DNA of 64,000 bases from Mesorhizobium sp. Z1-4 (GCF_004000235.1 NZ_RCIO01000004.1:178555-242554); one strand, 5' to 3'; shown: positions 8,942 to 19,477, numbered from the stretch's first letter. Notes: generated from the letters alone by a model not told the origin. Translations and numbers: made by a program.

Positions 8942-9005
8942 CAAACGAACGCTTGCGAAGGCGGCCGGGCCTGTGCCCCAATGTGCAAGGCGGGGAGGAG
9001 TGCCG

Positions 9006-10163
9006 ATGCGGCCGCTTGATGAAATTCTGGTCATTTCGCTGGAGCAGGCGATTGCCGCACCTTATTGCACGCGGCTAATGGCCGATCAGGGTGCCCGCGT
9101 GATCAAGGTCGAGCGCCCGGATGGCGGCGACTTCGCCCGCGGCTACGACACGCGGGCGAGGGGCCTTTCCAGCCATTTCGTGTGGACGAACCGCTCGAAG
9201 GAGAGCCTGACGCTTGATCTGAAAGACGAAGACGGGCTCGCGGCGCTGCGCACAATCCTGAAGTCGGCGGATGTGTTCGTGCAGAACCTGGCACCCGGCG
9301 CTGCACGGCGGCTGGGTCTTGGCGGCGATGAACTGCGCGCGGCAAACCCGAAACTTATCACCTGTTCCATCTCGGGTTACGGGTCCGGCGGCCCCGACGA
9401 AGCGCGCAAGGCATACGACCTTCTCGTCCAGGCAGAGGCCGGCCTCCTGTCGGTCACCGGCAACAATGACGAGATGGCGAAATCCGGCATCTCGGTGGTC
9501 GATATCGCCGCCGGCGTCAGCGCATACCAGGCCATCCTCAATGCAATTTTGATGCGCCACAAGACCGACAGGGGCGACGACATCGAAATCTCCATGCTGG
9601 AGGCGATGGCGGAGTGGATGGGCTTTCCGCTCAATTATGCGATTGACGGGCAGTCTCCTCCGGAGCGCAGCGGCGCAAGCCACGCAACGATCTACCCGTA
9701 CGGGCCTTACCGCACCTCCGATGGCATGATTTTTCTTGCCATCCAGAACGAACGCGAATGGCGCGTGTTTGCCAAGGATGTGGTGGGTGATGCCGGCCTC
9801 GCCGGCGACCCGCGCTTCGACAGCAACGAAAAACGCTCGAAAAACCGCGCCGCGCTCGAGCCGATCATCGCCGCGGCACTGGCAAAGCTGTCCGGCAAAG
9901 AAACGCTCGCACTGCTTGACGGCGCAGGCATCGGTACGGCCCGGGTCAACGACATGGCGGGGCTCTGGAACCACCCGCAGCTCGCCGCGCGCAAGCGCTG
10001 GGCGGAATTCGGGTCGCCCATTGGCGCCTTGCCGGGCCTGTTGCCGGTTACCGGCGCGTCCTGGCAGCCGCGCCTCGACCCCGTGCCGGCACTTGGCGAA
10101 CACACGGAGGCGATACTTGCCGAATTCGGCATCCCGCCGAGGGCGGAAAAGAGAGATGCCTGA
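9006..10163 (+). CDS. CaiB/BaiF family (class III) CoA-transferase
   Basis: The 385-residue protein shows the class III CoA-transferase pattern: AAPYCTRLMADQGARVIKVERP near the N-terminus, FVQNLAPGAARRLG, and the catalytic aspartate at about residue 138 in YDLLVQAEAGL. These enzymes move CoA between carboxylic acids through an aspartyl-CoA intermediate (formyl-, carnitine- and succinyl-CoA transferases). ATG 9006 has GGAGGAG ending five bases upstream, which settles the start over an in-frame GTG at 8925. No catabolic partner gene is adjacent, so the acid it activates is unknown. Confidence 0.88.
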   Translation: MRPLDEILVISLEQAIAAPYCTRLMADQGARVIKVERPDGGDFARGYDTRARGLSSHFVWTNRSKESLTLDLKDEDGLAALRTILKSADVFVQNLAPGAARRLGLGGDELRAANPKLITCSISGYGSGGPDEARKAYDLLVQAEAGLLSVTGNNDEMAKSGISVVDIAAGVSAYQAILNAILMRHKTDRGDDIEISMLEAMAEWMGFPLNYAIDGQSPPERSGASHATIYPYGPYRTSDGMIFLAIQNEREWRVFAKDVVGDAGLAGDPRFDSNEKRSKNRAALEPIIAAALAKLSGKETLALLDGAGIGTARVNDMAGLWNHPQLAARKRWAEFGSPIGALPGLLPVTGASWQPRLDPVPALGEHTEAILAEFGIPPRAEKRDA

Positions 10164-10368
10164 GCGGCGCGTCCGCCCAACCGGGACGCCGTGCAACCGG
10201 CCGAAAATGACGCCGCGCCACATTGCTGCCCGTTTCGCGCCGCAATCGGTTAACACGGTGATAAGATACTGATGACAAAGAGTCGGTCAGGAAGGTCTTG
10301 TTGACATTCCGCCTTCGCCCGGTTGGACGGAAGGTTTGGCCGCAAATGTTGTTTGTAGCGGTGGACGC

Positions 10369-11703
10369 ATGAGGGGAATTGGGGACAGGACGACCGGCAC
10401 CGCGCGCGTGCGCCGCGGTTTGTCCAGAAGCTCCGCGATCGCGATTGTCGTGACAGCCGCAGCAATGCTGGCTGGCTGTACCAGCACGCCATCCGTGAAG
10501 AAACTCGTCCGCGATCCCAATTCCAAAGAGTATTTCGCGGAGTCCGAATATGGCGTGAAGGCGAGCCCCCGCGTTACCATGGCGGCGGCCAATCTACGCC
10601 GTGGCGGTGGCCGCGACATGGTCGGCAAGCCCTATAAGATCAAGGGCAAGTGGTACAAACCCAAGGAAGAGCCCAATTACGCCAAGGTCGGCGCGGCTTC
10701 CTGGTATGGCGACGCCTTTCACGGAAGGCTGACCGCCAACGGCGAAATCTACGACATGACGCATCTGACGGCCGCGCACCCGACGATGCCGCTGCCGAGC
10801 TATGCCCGGGTGACGAACCAGAAGAATGGTTCGTCGATCGTGGTGCGCGTCAACGATCGCGGTCCATTCGCGCACAACCGCATCATCGATCTTTCCAAAC
10901 GTGCGGCCGAAATGCTCGACTACAAGCATTCCGGTGTCGCCAAGGTGAAGGTTGAGTATCTCGGACGCGCACCGCTGCATGGCCGCGACGACCAATACCT
11001 GCTGGCATCATACCGGCCAGGCGATGGCGCCGCGCCGCGCGGCCGCGAAGAGCTGCCGGGCATCAATGATGGCCTGCCCAGCGGCGTGATGATCGCCATG
11101 GCCGGCAATACGCCGACCAGCAGCGGCATGAACCTGCGACGCCGCAGCCTGTTCGAGGCGCTGCCGGGCGGACGCAACGCACGGCCTGTCACGCGGTCCG
11201 CTGCGCAGCCGGTTCAACTGACATCAAACACACAGCAACGCACCTCGCGGCTCGAAAGCGTCGTCCTGCCGGACGATCCGCTGCTTCCCGATGCCGGCCC
11301 CTTTGTTCCGGAGCGCCCCGCTGGCACCGTTGCCTCCGACGCGGACCGCCTGGCGCTGCCGCTGCTTTCATATGCCGACAGGCGCGTGCGGGATGCCGCA
11401 ACGCCGTTTGACAGCATAACGGCAACGAACCTGAGCGCCGATGACGTTCTGGCGTCGTGGAAACGCAGCGCTCAGCAGAGCCAGGCACCGGACGGTTCCT
11501 ACCTGATGGCAGGCTCGTTCGGCTCGATGCGCGCCGCACGCGACAGGGCCGACATGCTTGCCCGGCTGGGCACACCCGAGATCCTGCGCGATGGCGACAG
11601 CTTTACTGTCGTGATGGTGACGGACGATGGCGCGCTGGACCGCCTGGCGCAGCAGGCATGGCAAGCCGGAGCAAGCGACGCGTTTATCGTTCGCGCCGAT
11701 TAG
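10369..11703 (+). CDS. rlpA: Septal ring lytic transglycosylase RlpA family lipoprotein with SPOR domain
   Basis: The 444-residue product has a lipobox LAGC after a hydrophobic segment, so it is a likely outer-membrane lipoprotein. The double-psi beta-barrel (about residues 100-200) contains ASWYG, TANGE, TAAH and VNDRGPF, carrying the Glu, His and Asp linked to glycan-cleaving activity in Pseudomonas RlpA. A low-complexity linker leads to a C-terminal SPOR domain (SYLMAGSFGS...FIVRAD) that binds denuded peptidoglycan at septa. ATG 10369 gives a sensible signal; a TTG at 10336 is possible. It begins the conserved run rlpA-carboxypeptidase-tmk-holB-metG. Confidence 0.87.
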   Translation: MRGIGDRTTGTARVRRGLSRSSAIAIVVTAAAMLAGCTSTPSVKKLVRDPNSKEYFAESEYGVKASPRVTMAAANLRRGGGRDMVGKPYKIKGKWYKPKEEPNYAKVGAASWYGDAFHGRLTANGEIYDMTHLTAAHPTMPLPSYARVTNQKNGSSIVVRVNDRGPFAHNRIIDLSKRAAEMLDYKHSGVAKVKVEYLGRAPLHGRDDQYLLASYRPGDGAAPRGREELPGINDGLPSGVMIAMAGNTPTSSGMNLRRRSLFEALPGGRNARPVTRSAAQPVQLTSNTQQRTSRLESVVLPDDPLLPDAGPFVPERPAGTVASDADRLALPLLSYADRRVRDAATPFDSITATNLSADDVLASWKRSAQQSQAPDGSYLMAGSFGSMRAARDRADMLARLGTPEILRDGDSFTVVMVTDDGALDRLAQQAWQAGASDAFIVRAD

Positions 11704-11714
11704 CCAAACACCTC

Positions 11715-11726
11715 TCAACGCGTTGA
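11715..11726. promoter_or_regulatory. 12-bp perfect palindrome between rlpA and the carboxypeptidase gene
   Basis: TCAACGCGTTGA reads identically on both strands in the 97-base gap between rlpA and the carboxypeptidase gene. It is not followed by a T tract, so a binding site is more likely than a terminator. No regulator can be assigned. Confidence 0.25.
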
Positions 11727-11800
11727 TTTCGGCACCGCCGGGCTGCTAACCTTGCGGCATGTTCCGTTTCGGTAAGTGTTCCCGCATGTGTCGTAAATAG

Positions 11801-12952
11801 ATGAAATCCATTGCGTTATTCCTGATTGGTGCAGTCGTCGCGCTGACATCGCCGGCGGCCGCAGCCCAACTCTTCGACACGCGGGCGGGGCAGGCGTTCA
11901 TGGTCGACGCCGATACCGGCACGATCCTCTACGAAAAAGATCCGGACATTCTCATTCCGCCGGCCTCGCTCGCCAAGCTGATGACGATGGAGGTCGTCTT
12001 CCACGCCATCAAGTCCGGCCGGCTGACGATGCGGGACACCTTTCTGGTGAGTGAGAACGCGTGGCGGACGGGAGGGGCTTCTTCAGGCGGCTCGACCATG
12101 TTCGCCGAACTCGGTTCCTCGATATCGCTCGAAGACCTCATTCAGGGCGTCATCGTTCAGTCCGCCAATGACGGCTGCATCATCATTGCCGAGGGAATGG
12201 CGGGCTCGGAGGAGCGTTTTGCGGAGCAGATGACGCAGCGCGCACGCGAGATCGGCCTCGAAAAATCAGTATTCAAGAACTCCACCGGCCTGCCGGCCGA
12301 AGGCCAGGTCGTCACCGTGCGCGAACTGGTGAAACTCGCCCGCCACATCTGGAAAGAATATCCGCAATTCTACGAGTTCTACGGGCAGCGCGAATTCACC
12401 TGGAACGGCATTCGCCAGTTCAACCGCAACCCGCTGCTCAGGATGGATATCGGCGCCGACGGCCTGAAGACCGGCTACACGGAAGCATCGGGCTACGCGA
12501 TCGTCGGTTCGGTAATGCGCGGCGGCAGGCGGCTTTTTGTCGGCATGAGCGACATGGCGAGCGAAAATGAGCGCGCGGAAGAAAGCCGTCGCCTACTCGA
12601 CTGGGGCATACGTGCCTTCGAGAAGACCGAGCTTTTTGCTGAAAACGAAATCGTCGGCGAGGCCAAGACATATGGGGCGGAAAAATCCCATGTCGGTCTG
12701 CGCGCCGGCGGGCCGCTGGCGATATTTGTGCCGATCACCAATCGCGACCGGCTGATCGCACGCATCGTCTACAAAGGCCCGGTGGTGGCACCTGTCGAAG
12801 AAGGCACTGAGCTCGGCACGCTCAAGGTCTGGATCGGCGACACGCTGAGCCAGGAAACGCCGCTCTATGCCGCCGAGAGCGTCGGACCGGGCAGCCTCTA
12901 CTCCCGCGCGCTCGACGCCGTCGAAGAACTGGCGATCGGCTGGCTGCGCTGA
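11801..12952 (+). CDS. D-alanyl-D-alanine carboxypeptidase (S11 family, PBP5/6 type)
   Basis: The 383-residue exported enzyme trims the terminal D-Ala from peptidoglycan pentapeptides in the periplasm. All three penicillin-binding motifs are present: SLAK at residues 56-59, SAN at 121-123 and KTG at 223-225. A signal peptide ends near residue 22. The second, beta-rich domain (about residues 260-350) and a final helix ([13 protein letters not shown]) resemble the membrane-associating end of PBP5. ATG 11801 directly precedes the signal sequence. It sits between rlpA and tmk in the usual rhizobial order. Confidence 0.93.
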   Translation: MKSIALFLIGAVVALTSPAAAAQLFDTRAGQAFMVDADTGTILYEKDPDILIPPASLAKLMTMEVVFHAIKSGRLTMRDTFLVSENAWRTGGASSGGSTMFAELGSSISLEDLIQGVIVQSANDGCIIIAEGMAGSEERFAEQMTQRAREIGLEKSVFKNSTGLPAEGQVVTVRELVKLARHIWKEYPQFYEFYGQREFTWNGIRQFNRNPLLRMDIGADGLKTGYTEASGYAIVGSVMRGGRRLFVGMSDMASENERAEESRRLLDWGIRAFEKTELFAENEIVGEAKTYGAEKSHVGLRAGGPLAIFVPITNRDRLIARIVYKGPVVAPVEEGTELGTLKVWIGDTLSQETPLYAAESVGPGSLYSRALDAVEELAIGWLR

Positions 12953-13053
12953 GGCGCGGGCTTGCAATTGCCGCCATGCCGACCCATTCAGAAGCGGCAC
13001 GTGGCGCGGCACGAATCTCGGTCAAATTAGCCCGCCCGTTGGGACACTCGATT

Positions 13054-13728
13054 TTGGCGCGTGGATTTTTCATCAGTTTTGAAGGCGGGGAAGGGGTCGG
13101 CAAGACGACCCAGATCAAACGCCTTGCCGATTTTCTGCGCGATGCCGGCCACGACGTCGTCGAAACACGCGAGCCGGGCGGTTCCCCCGGAGCGGAAGCC
13201 GTGCGCCATGTGCTTTTGTCCGGTGCGGCCGAGGCACTGGGCGCGAAGCTCGAGGCGATCCTCTTCGCCGCCGCCCGTTCCGACCATGTGGAAACGGTGA
13301 TCAGGCCGGCGGTGGAAGCCGGCAAGATCGTGCTGACCGACCGCTTCATGGATTCCTCGCGCGTCTACCAAGGCGTAACGGGAGGTCTCGCACCCGATTT
13401 CATGACCGCCCTGGAGCGCACGACCGTCAATGGCATGGTGCCCGACCTCACATTCATGCTCGACATCGAGCCGGAAGAGGGGTTGCGGCGGGCTGCAGCG
13501 CGGCGCGCAGAAGGTGAAGCGGCAGACCGTTTCGAAAAGGAGCAGGTCGCGATTCACCGCAAGCGGCGCGAGGCGTTTCTGGAAATCGCAAGAAATGAAC
13601 CCGACCGCTGTATTGTCGTCGATGCATCGGCCGACGCCGAAGCCATTGCCGCTGAAATTCGCAGCCGGGTGATGGACGCATTACCAGGGGGCGCGAAGAC
13701 AACGCCCAGGAAAGCGCCAGCCAAATGA
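13054..13728 (+). CDS. tmk: Thymidylate kinase
   Basis: The enzyme phosphorylates dTMP to dTDP. The P-loop is [10 protein letters not shown], the DR motif is [12 protein letters not shown], and the lid region is [11 protein letters not shown], with arginines placed as in the E. coli-type enzyme. I chose TTG 13054 because it yields a protein starting [14 protein letters not shown], where family members usually begin, and a normal length of 224 residues. An ATG at 12976 would add 26 residues with no family resemblance; neither has a strong ribosome site. The stop overlaps the holB start (ATGA), so the two are translationally coupled. Confidence 0.92.
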   Translation: MARGFFISFEGGEGVGKTTQIKRLADFLRDAGHDVVETREPGGSPGAEAVRHVLLSGAAEALGAKLEAILFAAARSDHVETVIRPAVEAGKIVLTDRFMDSSRVYQGVTGGLAPDFMTALERTTVNGMVPDLTFMLDIEPEEGLRRAAARRAEGEAADRFEKEQVAIHRKRREAFLEIARNEPDRCIVVDASADAEAIAAEIRSRVMDALPGGAKTTPRKAPAK

Positions 13729-14777
13729 GCGCCGCCGAACTCGCACCGCGCCGCCACGATTCCATCGACGGCGTGCTCGAACCCGCCGAAAACCCGCTGC
13801 TGGTCGGGCATCGCAACGTACGGCACAACCTTGCCAAGGCCTTCAGGGAAGGGCGCCTGCATCACGCGCTGTTGCTTGCCGGGCCGTCAGGCATCGGCAA
13901 GGCAACGCTCGCCTTCCACCTGGCCCGGCATGTGCTGACTGGGGCCGAACAGGTACCCGCCGACGATCTGCAGCCTTCGGACGAGGGTTCGCAGCTCTTC
14001 AGAACCGTGGCTCAGGGGTCGCACGCCGCCGTACTTCACCTGACCCGTCCGGCAAACGAGCGCACAAAGGGTTTCAAGACCGTGGTGACGGTCGACGAGA
14101 TCCGGCGCGTTGGCAAGCTGCTGTCGTTGTCGGCGCATGATGGCGGCTACCGCGTCGTCATTGTCGATCCGGCGGATGATCTCAATGCAAGTGCAGCAAA
14201 CGCTCTGCTGAAAAACCTGGAAGAACCGCCTGCTCGAACGCTGTTCGTGCTGATTACACATGTACCGGGGCGCCTGATGCCGACGATCCGCTCGCGCTGC
14301 CAGTTCATCCGTCTTAATCCGCTGGCCGATGCCGAGGTGGCCGAGGCGATGACCGGCCTCGGATTGGCGCTGCCGGACAGTGCTCGGGATCGCGAGGCAC
14401 TTCTGCAGCGCGCCGGCGGCAGCGTGCGTGACGCGATCCTGTTGACCGAATATGGCGGTCTCGAAATCGCCAACACCATCGACACGATCCTGCAGGGCAA
14501 GGCGTTCGATCTGGCGCTGGCGTCACGGCTGGCGGATGCGGTGACGGCGCGGGATGCCACCATTCAGTTCGACATGTTTAATGAACATCTCCTCGGTGCC
14601 GTTTCCGCGGCTGCCGCACGGGCTGCGGCCGACAGCGACACGGCCAATGCAGCCGGCCGCGCCGGGATGTGGGGCCAGTTGCGCGACGATATCGCTGCAA
14701 CCGAGACCTACAATCTCGACAAGCGGCATCACGTGATGACGACGCTGCGCAAATCATACGACAGCCTGCACAAATAG
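13725..14777 (+). CDS. holB: DNA polymerase III subunit delta prime
   Basis: The 350-residue product is the delta-prime clamp-loader subunit. It contains an AAA+ fold with a degenerate P-loop ([12 protein letters not shown]), a sensor region [20 protein letters not shown], and RSRCQFIRL, where the SRC motif is typical of clamp-loader subunits. Alanine in place of Ser/Thr in GKA is common in delta prime and fits its stator role. The zinc-binding cysteines seen in some homologues are not present. Start ATG 13725 overlaps the tmk stop by four bases. Confidence 0.92.
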   Translation: MSAAELAPRRHDSIDGVLEPAENPLLVGHRNVRHNLAKAFREGRLHHALLLAGPSGIGKATLAFHLARHVLTGAEQVPADDLQPSDEGSQLFRTVAQGSHAAVLHLTRPANERTKGFKTVVTVDEIRRVGKLLSLSAHDGGYRVVIVDPADDLNASAANALLKNLEEPPARTLFVLITHVPGRLMPTIRSRCQFIRLNPLADAEVAEAMTGLGLALPDSARDREALLQRAGGSVRDAILLTEYGGLEIANTIDTILQGKAFDLALASRLADAVTARDATIQFDMFNEHLLGAVSAAAARAAADSDTANAAGRAGMWGQLRDDIAATETYNLDKRHHVMTTLRKSYDSLHK

Positions 14778-14838
14778 GTTCCCGGACAATGGACGCACCG
14801 CAACTGGCGCTACATGGCGGCGGTCGTACCGCCTAGTG

Positions 14839-15228
14839 ATGCGTCCTAAATCAGAGGCGGGGACCGGCGCATTGAACGACATCGGGAAACTGCTCGGCGA
14901 TTTCGCCGACGCGTGGGGACGGCGCGACGTCAGCGCGGTCGTGGAGCTGTTCGCGGACGATGCCGTCTATTTCGCATCGGTGGGGCCCGGGCCTGGCCGC
15001 AAGGCGACGGGCAAGGCGGCGATACGCGAACTGATCGAAACGATGTTCGCCGTCGACCAAGGCGCTACGTCTGAAACTTCCGAACCGGTGATCTTCGACG
15101 GCGGGGCGTTCTGGAGCTGGCGCTATACGCTGCCGGACGGCTCTATCGAACTCGGTTGCGATCTCCTGCGCATCGCCGACGGCAAGATCACGCTGAAAGA
15201 TGCCTACCGCAAAGTCCGGGCCGGCTGA
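14839..15228 (+). CDS. NTF2-like / SnoaL-type small protein
   Basis: The 129-residue product fits the NTF2-like cone fold: an N-terminal helix (LLGDFADAWGRRD), then FADDAVYF, then a beta sheet ending in GKITLKDAYRKV. Proteins of this shape include ketosteroid isomerase-like enzymes and ligand-binding domains; no catalytic residues can be assigned. An in-frame GTG lies one codon upstream of ATG 14839. Together with the next gene it interrupts the usual holB-metG adjacency. It is not low in GC, so recent transfer is not obvious. Confidence 0.65.
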   Translation: MRPKSEAGTGALNDIGKLLGDFADAWGRRDVSAVVELFADDAVYFASVGPGPGRKATGKAAIRELIETMFAVDQGATSETSEPVIFDGGAFWSWRYTLPDGSIELGCDLLRIADGKITLKDAYRKVRAG

Positions 15229-15237
15229 GGGACGCAG

Positions 15238-15678
15238 ATGGGTAAATATGCGCCACGCCTCTTCGAACCGCGCGAACGGTTCAGCCACGCCGGCATGCGT
15301 TTCAAATTCTGTACGATCGCAGCCGCGGAGCGCGAAGACATCGCAACAGGCCCGATCGTGGACGCGGTGAAAAGCGCGATCGACGCTTCGAGCGTTCAAG
15401 CGCTGCACCATCGCGGCCTCGGTTATGTCGTCTACCACGCCGGCGAACAGGCAAACTGGCTGTTGACGCGTGTCTGGCTCGACGGCGACATCGTTTCGGG
15501 CCTGCTCGGCCGTGTGATGGACGACGCGTATGAGGACGTGACCGAGCCGATGGTCGAATGCGTGTGGGAAGAAATCGCTGTTCACCACGAGCGTGAGGCC
15601 TGGGTGCGGCACATGATGTCTGGCCCCGAAAACCCCGATGCCTATCTGGCAGACGTTATTACGGGCGGCATGCGCTGA
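15238..15678 (+). CDS. Uncharacterised 146-residue protein
   Basis: I do not recognise a family. The protein is soluble, rich in His, Trp, Glu and Val, has no signal peptide or membrane segment, and carries one cysteine near residue 24 and another in ECVWEEIAVHHERE. That last segment is acidic with three histidines or glutamates that could bind metal, but this is speculative. ATG 15238 lies nine bases after the stop of the NTF2-like gene, so the two are probably co-transcribed. Codon use matches the neighbours, which supports a real gene. Confidence 0.6.
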   Translation: MGKYAPRLFEPRERFSHAGMRFKFCTIAAAEREDIATGPIVDAVKSAIDASSVQALHHRGLGYVVYHAGEQANWLLTRVWLDGDIVSGLLGRVMDDAYEDVTEPMVECVWEEIAVHHEREAWVRHMMSGPENPDAYLADVITGGMR

Positions 15679-15789
15679 ACATCGCCCGCGCCGGGTATCG
15701 GATCGAAGCATCGCGGGATGGTCTTCACCGCGCCGATGCGCTATCTGACCGCTTCCCGACCACCTGAATTCGAAAGCATTCACGCCGCC

Positions 15790-17337
15790 ATGGCCCGCGA
15801 AAAATACTACATCACGACCGCGATTTCCTATCCGAACGGCAAGCCGCATATCGGCCACGCCTATGAACTGATCGCGACCGACGCCATGGCACGTTTCCAG
15901 CGGCTCGACGGCAGGGATGTGTTCTTTCTGACAGGCACGGACGAACACGGCATCAAGATGCTGCAGACGGCGCGCAAGGAAGGCATTTCGCCGCGCGAAC
16001 TGGCCGACAGGAACACCGCCGAATTCATGCGGATGGCCGAAGCGCTGAACGCCTCGAATGACGACTTCGTGCGCACCACCGAAGAGCGCCATTACGCTGC
16101 CTCGCAGGCGATCTGGCGGGCGATGGAAAAGAACGGCGACATCTACAAGGGTGGTTACGCCGGCTGGTACGCAGTGCGCGACGAGGCCTATTACGACGAA
16201 AGCGAAACCGAGCTGCGCGAAGACGGCGTACGTTACGGCCCGCAGGGCACGCCGGTCGAGTGGGTGGAGGAAGAAAGCTACTTCTTCCGGCTCTCCAACT
16301 ACCAGGACAGGCTGCTCAAGCTCTATGAGGACCGGCCGGATTTCATCGGCCCGGCCGAGCGCCGCAACGAGGTTGTCAGCTTCGTAAAATCCGGCCTGAA
16401 GGATTTGTCGATCTCGCGCACCACCTTCGATTGGGGCGTGCCGGTTCCAGGCGACGAAAAGCATGTGATGTATGTTTGGGTCGATGCGCTGACCAACTAC
16501 ATCACCGCAGCCGGCTACCCCGACGAGACGGCCGAGCGCTGGGGCTACTGGCCGGCCAATGCTCACATTATCGGCAAGGACATCGTGCGCTTTCACGCCG
16601 TCTACTGGCCGGCATTCCTGATGTCGGCGGGCATCGAGCTGCCGAAAAGCGTGTTCGCGCATGGTTTCCTGTTCAATCGCGGAGAGAAGATGTCGAAGTC
16701 GGTCGGCAACGTCGTCGATCCGTTCGCGCTGGCCGAACATTACGGGCTCGACCAGGTACGCTATTTCCTGCTGCGCGAAGTGCCGTTCGGGCAGGACGGC
16801 AATTACAGCCACGACGCGATCGTGAACCGCACCAATGCCGACCTCGCCAACGATCTGGGCAATCTGGCGCAGCGCTCGCTGTCGATGATCGCCAAGAACT
16901 GCGACGGCAAGGTGCCCGAATGCGGCGCGCTGTCGGACGAGGACAACGCGATCCTGAAGGCAGCCTACGGCATCTATGACGAGGTGGCGCCGGCCATGAA
17001 CGCCTTCCAGATCCACAAGGCGCTGGCCGCGATCTGGACCGTGGTGGCGGATGCCAACCGATACTTCGCCGCGCAGGAACCCTGGGCGCTGAAAAAGACT
17101 GATCCGGAACGCATGGCGACCGTGCTCTACGTCACCGCCGAAATCATTCGCGTCGTCGGCGTTTCGATCCAGCCCTTCATGCCGCAAAGCGCGGGAAAAC
17201 TGCTCGACCTGGTCGCAGCGCCTGCCGACAAGCGCCATTTCCGTATTGCGGATGCGGCGCTGGTGCCCGGAACCGAACTGCCGAAGCCGCAGGGTATTTT
17301 CCCGCGCTATGTGGAGCCGGAAGCGCAGGCGACATGA
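15790..17337 (+). CDS. metG: Methionyl-tRNA synthetase
   Basis: This is a class I synthetase charging tRNA-Met. The HIGH-type signature is [12 protein letters not shown] at the N-terminus and KMSKS is intact at residues 300-304 ([10 protein letters not shown]). Length from ATG 15790 is 515 residues, typical for rhizobial MetG; it lacks the C-terminal dimerisation domain of longer forms. An upstream in-frame ATG at 15718 would add 24 residues without family similarity. The stop overlaps the tatD start by four bases. Confidence 0.95.
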   Translation: MAREKYYITTAISYPNGKPHIGHAYELIATDAMARFQRLDGRDVFFLTGTDEHGIKMLQTARKEGISPRELADRNTAEFMRMAEALNASNDDFVRTTEERHYAASQAIWRAMEKNGDIYKGGYAGWYAVRDEAYYDESETELREDGVRYGPQGTPVEWVEEESYFFRLSNYQDRLLKLYEDRPDFIGPAERRNEVVSFVKSGLKDLSISRTTFDWGVPVPGDEKHVMYVWVDALTNYITAAGYPDETAERWGYWPANAHIIGKDIVRFHAVYWPAFLMSAGIELPKSVFAHGFLFNRGEKMSKSVGNVVDPFALAEHYGLDQVRYFLLREVPFGQDGNYSHDAIVNRTNADLANDLGNLAQRSLSMIAKNCDGKVPECGALSDEDNAILKAAYGIYDEVAPAMNAFQIHKALAAIWTVVADANRYFAAQEPWALKKTDPERMATVLYVTAEIIRVVGVSIQPFMPQSAGKLLDLVAAPADKRHFRIADAALVPGTELPKPQGIFPRYVEPEAQAT

Positions 17338-18131
17338 AGCTGATCGACAGCCACTGCCATCTCGACTTTCCCGACCTGGAAGCCGAACGCGACGAGGTGA
17401 TTGCAAGAGCCGGCAAAGCGGGTGTCGCGCTGATGGTGACGATTTCGACGCGCGTCCGGCGTTTCGACAGCATCCGCGCGATCGCCGAAGCCTATCCGAA
17501 CGTTTTCTGCTCGGTCGGCACGCATCCCCACAATGCGGGCGAAGAAGAAGGCATCCCGGCGGCAGAGATCATCAGCCTAGCGGAACACCCCAAGGTTGTC
17601 GCCATCGGCGAGGCGGGGCTCGATTATTTCTACGACAAGGCGCCGCGCGATGCGCAGGCCGCGGGTTTCCGCACTCACATCGCGGCGGCGCGCGAGACCG
17701 GACTGCCGCTGGTCATCCACGCGCGCGATGCCGATGACGACGTGGCAGCGATCCTGCGCGACGAAACAGGGAAGGGGGCCTTCCCCTTCATTCTGCATTG
17801 TTTTTCGTCCGGCCGCGCGCTTGCCGAAACCGGCATCGAACTCGGCGGCTATGTGTCGTTTTCCGGCATTCTGACGTTCAAGAAGTCGGAAGAGCTGCGC
17901 GCCATCGCCCGCGATCTGCCGCGCGACAGGCTTCTGGTTGAAACCGACGCGCCATATCTCGCGCCGACACCGCATCGCGGCAAACGCAACGAGCCGGCCT
18001 ATGTGGCGCACACGGCAACTGTGCTGGCCGAGACACTGGCTGTCGGTAACGACGAAATCGCTGAAATCACGACGGAGAACGCGATGCGCATCTTCTCCCG
18101 AATTCCGCGCTCTGCTCTCAACGGCGCCTGA
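17334..18131 (+). CDS. TatD family metal-dependent hydrolase / DNase
   Basis: The 265-residue TIM-barrel enzyme shows the family metal ligands: DSHCHLDF at the N-terminus, [19 protein letters not shown], a histidine in ILHCFSS, and ETDAPYLAP near the C-terminus. TatD/YcfH proteins act as magnesium-dependent 3'-5' exonucleases or D-amino-acid-tRNA-like deacylases; the exact substrate here is not shown. The ATG overlaps the metG stop (ATGA), and a phosphonate-type MBL hydrolase gene follows five bases after its stop. The metG-tatD-MBL order is common in alphaproteobacteria. Confidence 0.92.
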   Translation: MKLIDSHCHLDFPDLEAERDEVIARAGKAGVALMVTISTRVRRFDSIRAIAEAYPNVFCSVGTHPHNAGEEEGIPAAEIISLAEHPKVVAIGEAGLDYFYDKAPRDAQAAGFRTHIAAARETGLPLVIHARDADDDVAAILRDETGKGAFPFILHCFSSGRALAETGIELGGYVSFSGILTFKKSEELRAIARDLPRDRLLVETDAPYLAPTPHRGKRNEPAYVAHTATVLAETLAVGNDEIAEITTENAMRIFSRIPRSALNGA

Positions 18132-18136
18132 GAACG

Positions 18137-18955
18137 ATGACCGACCGCATCAGGCTGACGATAACCGGCTGCGGATCTTCGCCTGGTGTGCCGCGCATAA
18201 ATGGCGACTGGGGAGCCTGTGACCCGGCAAACCCGCGCAACCGAAGATTGCGTGCGGCTGCGATCTTCCAGCGCATCACGGACCATGGAGCGACCACCGT
18301 CGCCATCGACACCGGGCCTGATTTTCGCGAGCAGATGATTTCTGCCGGCGTCACGCGGCTCGACGGCGTGATCTACACGCACGCCCACGCCGACCACATT
18401 CACGGCATCGACGATCTGCGCGGCTATTTCCTGTCGCAGCGCGAGCGCATCGACATCTTCGCCGACCAGCCGACTATGGCGCGGTTGCGCGAAGGCTTCG
18501 GCTATTGTTTCGAAACCCCGGCCGGTTCGGCATATCCGCCGGTCGTGGAACCGCACATCATCAGTCACGACGAACCGGTGACGATAACAGGAGAGGGGGG
18601 TCCCCTATCCTTCCAGCCGCTGCCGCAAGAGCATGGCGATATCGTTTCGCTCGGCTTCCGCGTCGGCGCGGTAGCTTACTGTTCCGATGTCAGTGGCTTT
18701 CCGGACGCGACGGCAGATTTGCTGACGGGCCTCGAACTGCTTGTCATCGACGCACTGCAATACCGGCCGCACCCGTCGCATTTTTCGCTCGGCGAAGCGC
18801 TTGAATGGATTGAGCGGCTGGTTCCTCGAAAGGCACTGCTGACCCATATGCACATTCCGCTCGACTATGAGACGGTGCGCCGCGAAACGCCGGACCATGT
18901 GGAGCCGGCCTATGACGGCCAGACATTCGAAATCGACGTGACGGAGCACGGCTAA
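18137..18955 (+). CDS. MBL-fold metallo-hydrolase (PhnP-like)
   Basis: The 272-residue protein carries the metallo-beta-lactamase motif THAHADHIHGIDDLR near residues 80-95. Further ligands lie in YCSDVSGF and in LTHMHIPLD near the C-terminus. The N-terminal GCGSSPGVPRINGDWGACDP is characteristic of PhnP and related cyclic phosphodiesterases. It may hydrolyse a cyclic or phosphodiester metabolite; the neighbourhood of metG and tatD suggests housekeeping rather than phosphonate use. Its stop codon shares one base with the next start (TAATG). Confidence 0.88.
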   Translation: MTDRIRLTITGCGSSPGVPRINGDWGACDPANPRNRRLRAAAIFQRITDHGATTVAIDTGPDFREQMISAGVTRLDGVIYTHAHADHIHGIDDLRGYFLSQRERIDIFADQPTMARLREGFGYCFETPAGSAYPPVVEPHIISHDEPVTITGEGGPLSFQPLPQEHGDIVSLGFRVGAVAYCSDVSGFPDATADLLTGLELLVIDALQYRPHPSHFSLGEALEWIERLVPRKALLTHMHIPLDYETVRRETPDHVEPAYDGQTFEIDVTEHG

Positions 18956-19425
18956 TGAGCGGCAGCATCGAACGCGTGAAACAAGCCGCCGCAAGCGCCG
19001 GGCTCGATGTTGAAATCCGTCGCATGGGCGCTTCGACGCGCACGGCCGAAGAAGCCGCGCAGCAATGCGGCTGTACGGTCGACCAGATCGTCAAATCGCT
19101 GATCTTCGAAGGCAAGAACGACGGCACGTTGTATCTGTTTCTGCTGTCCGGCGCGTCGCGGCTCGATCTGGCGAAAGCGGCCAAGGCTGCCGGTCAGGAA
19201 CTGAAACGCGCCGACCCGCGCGACGTGCGTGACCGCACGGGCTTTGCCATCGGCGGCGTGGCACCGATCGGATATGACAACGCTCTGCCGGTGTATGCGG
19301 ACAGGAAACTCGCAATGTTTGACGTTGTCTGGGCGGCAGCCGGCGCGCACGATGCTGTGTTTTCATCCGAGCCCAACGCGCTGATCAAAGCTGCGGGTGC
19401 CGAGATTTCCGATTTGGCGGAATAG
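18955..19425 (+). CDS. YbaK/EbsC-type aminoacyl-tRNA deacylase
   Basis: The 156-residue product matches the stand-alone prolyl-tRNA editing domain family. TAEEAAQQCGCTVDQIVKSLIF carries the conserved lysine, and GFAIGGVAPIGY holds the glycine-rich substrate loop. These proteins hydrolyse mischarged tRNA such as Cys- or Ala-tRNA-Pro. The start overlaps the MBL gene by one base. It is the last gene of the plus-strand run that starts at rlpA; the sequence beyond it is AT-richer and disturbed. Confidence 0.88.
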   Translation: MSGSIERVKQAAASAGLDVEIRRMGASTRTAEEAAQQCGCTVDQIVKSLIFEGKNDGTLYLFLLSGASRLDLAKAAKAAGQELKRADPRDVRDRTGFAIGGVAPIGYDNALPVYADRKLAMFDVVWAAAGAHDAVFSSEPNALIKAAGAEISDLAE

Positions 19426-19457
19426 CTGCACCTGAGCGCCACAAGATATTGAAATAA

Positions 19458-19477
19458 CTGGATTTTATCTAATCCAG
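19458..19477 (-). terminator. Possible terminator hairpin in AT-rich spacer
   Basis: CTGGATT (19458-19464) and AATCCAG (19471-19477) form a perfect 7-bp stem with a 6-base loop. On the minus strand the stem is followed by TTATTTCAATATCTT, T-rich but not a clean run. It could end the minus-strand GFA transcript. On the plus strand no T run follows, so ybaK termination here is less likely. Confidence 0.3.

Noticed and set aside
14851-17406. An 851-codon minus-strand open frame
   Set aside because: It is antisense to metG and the two small genes; the plus-strand genes have clear motifs, this one has none.
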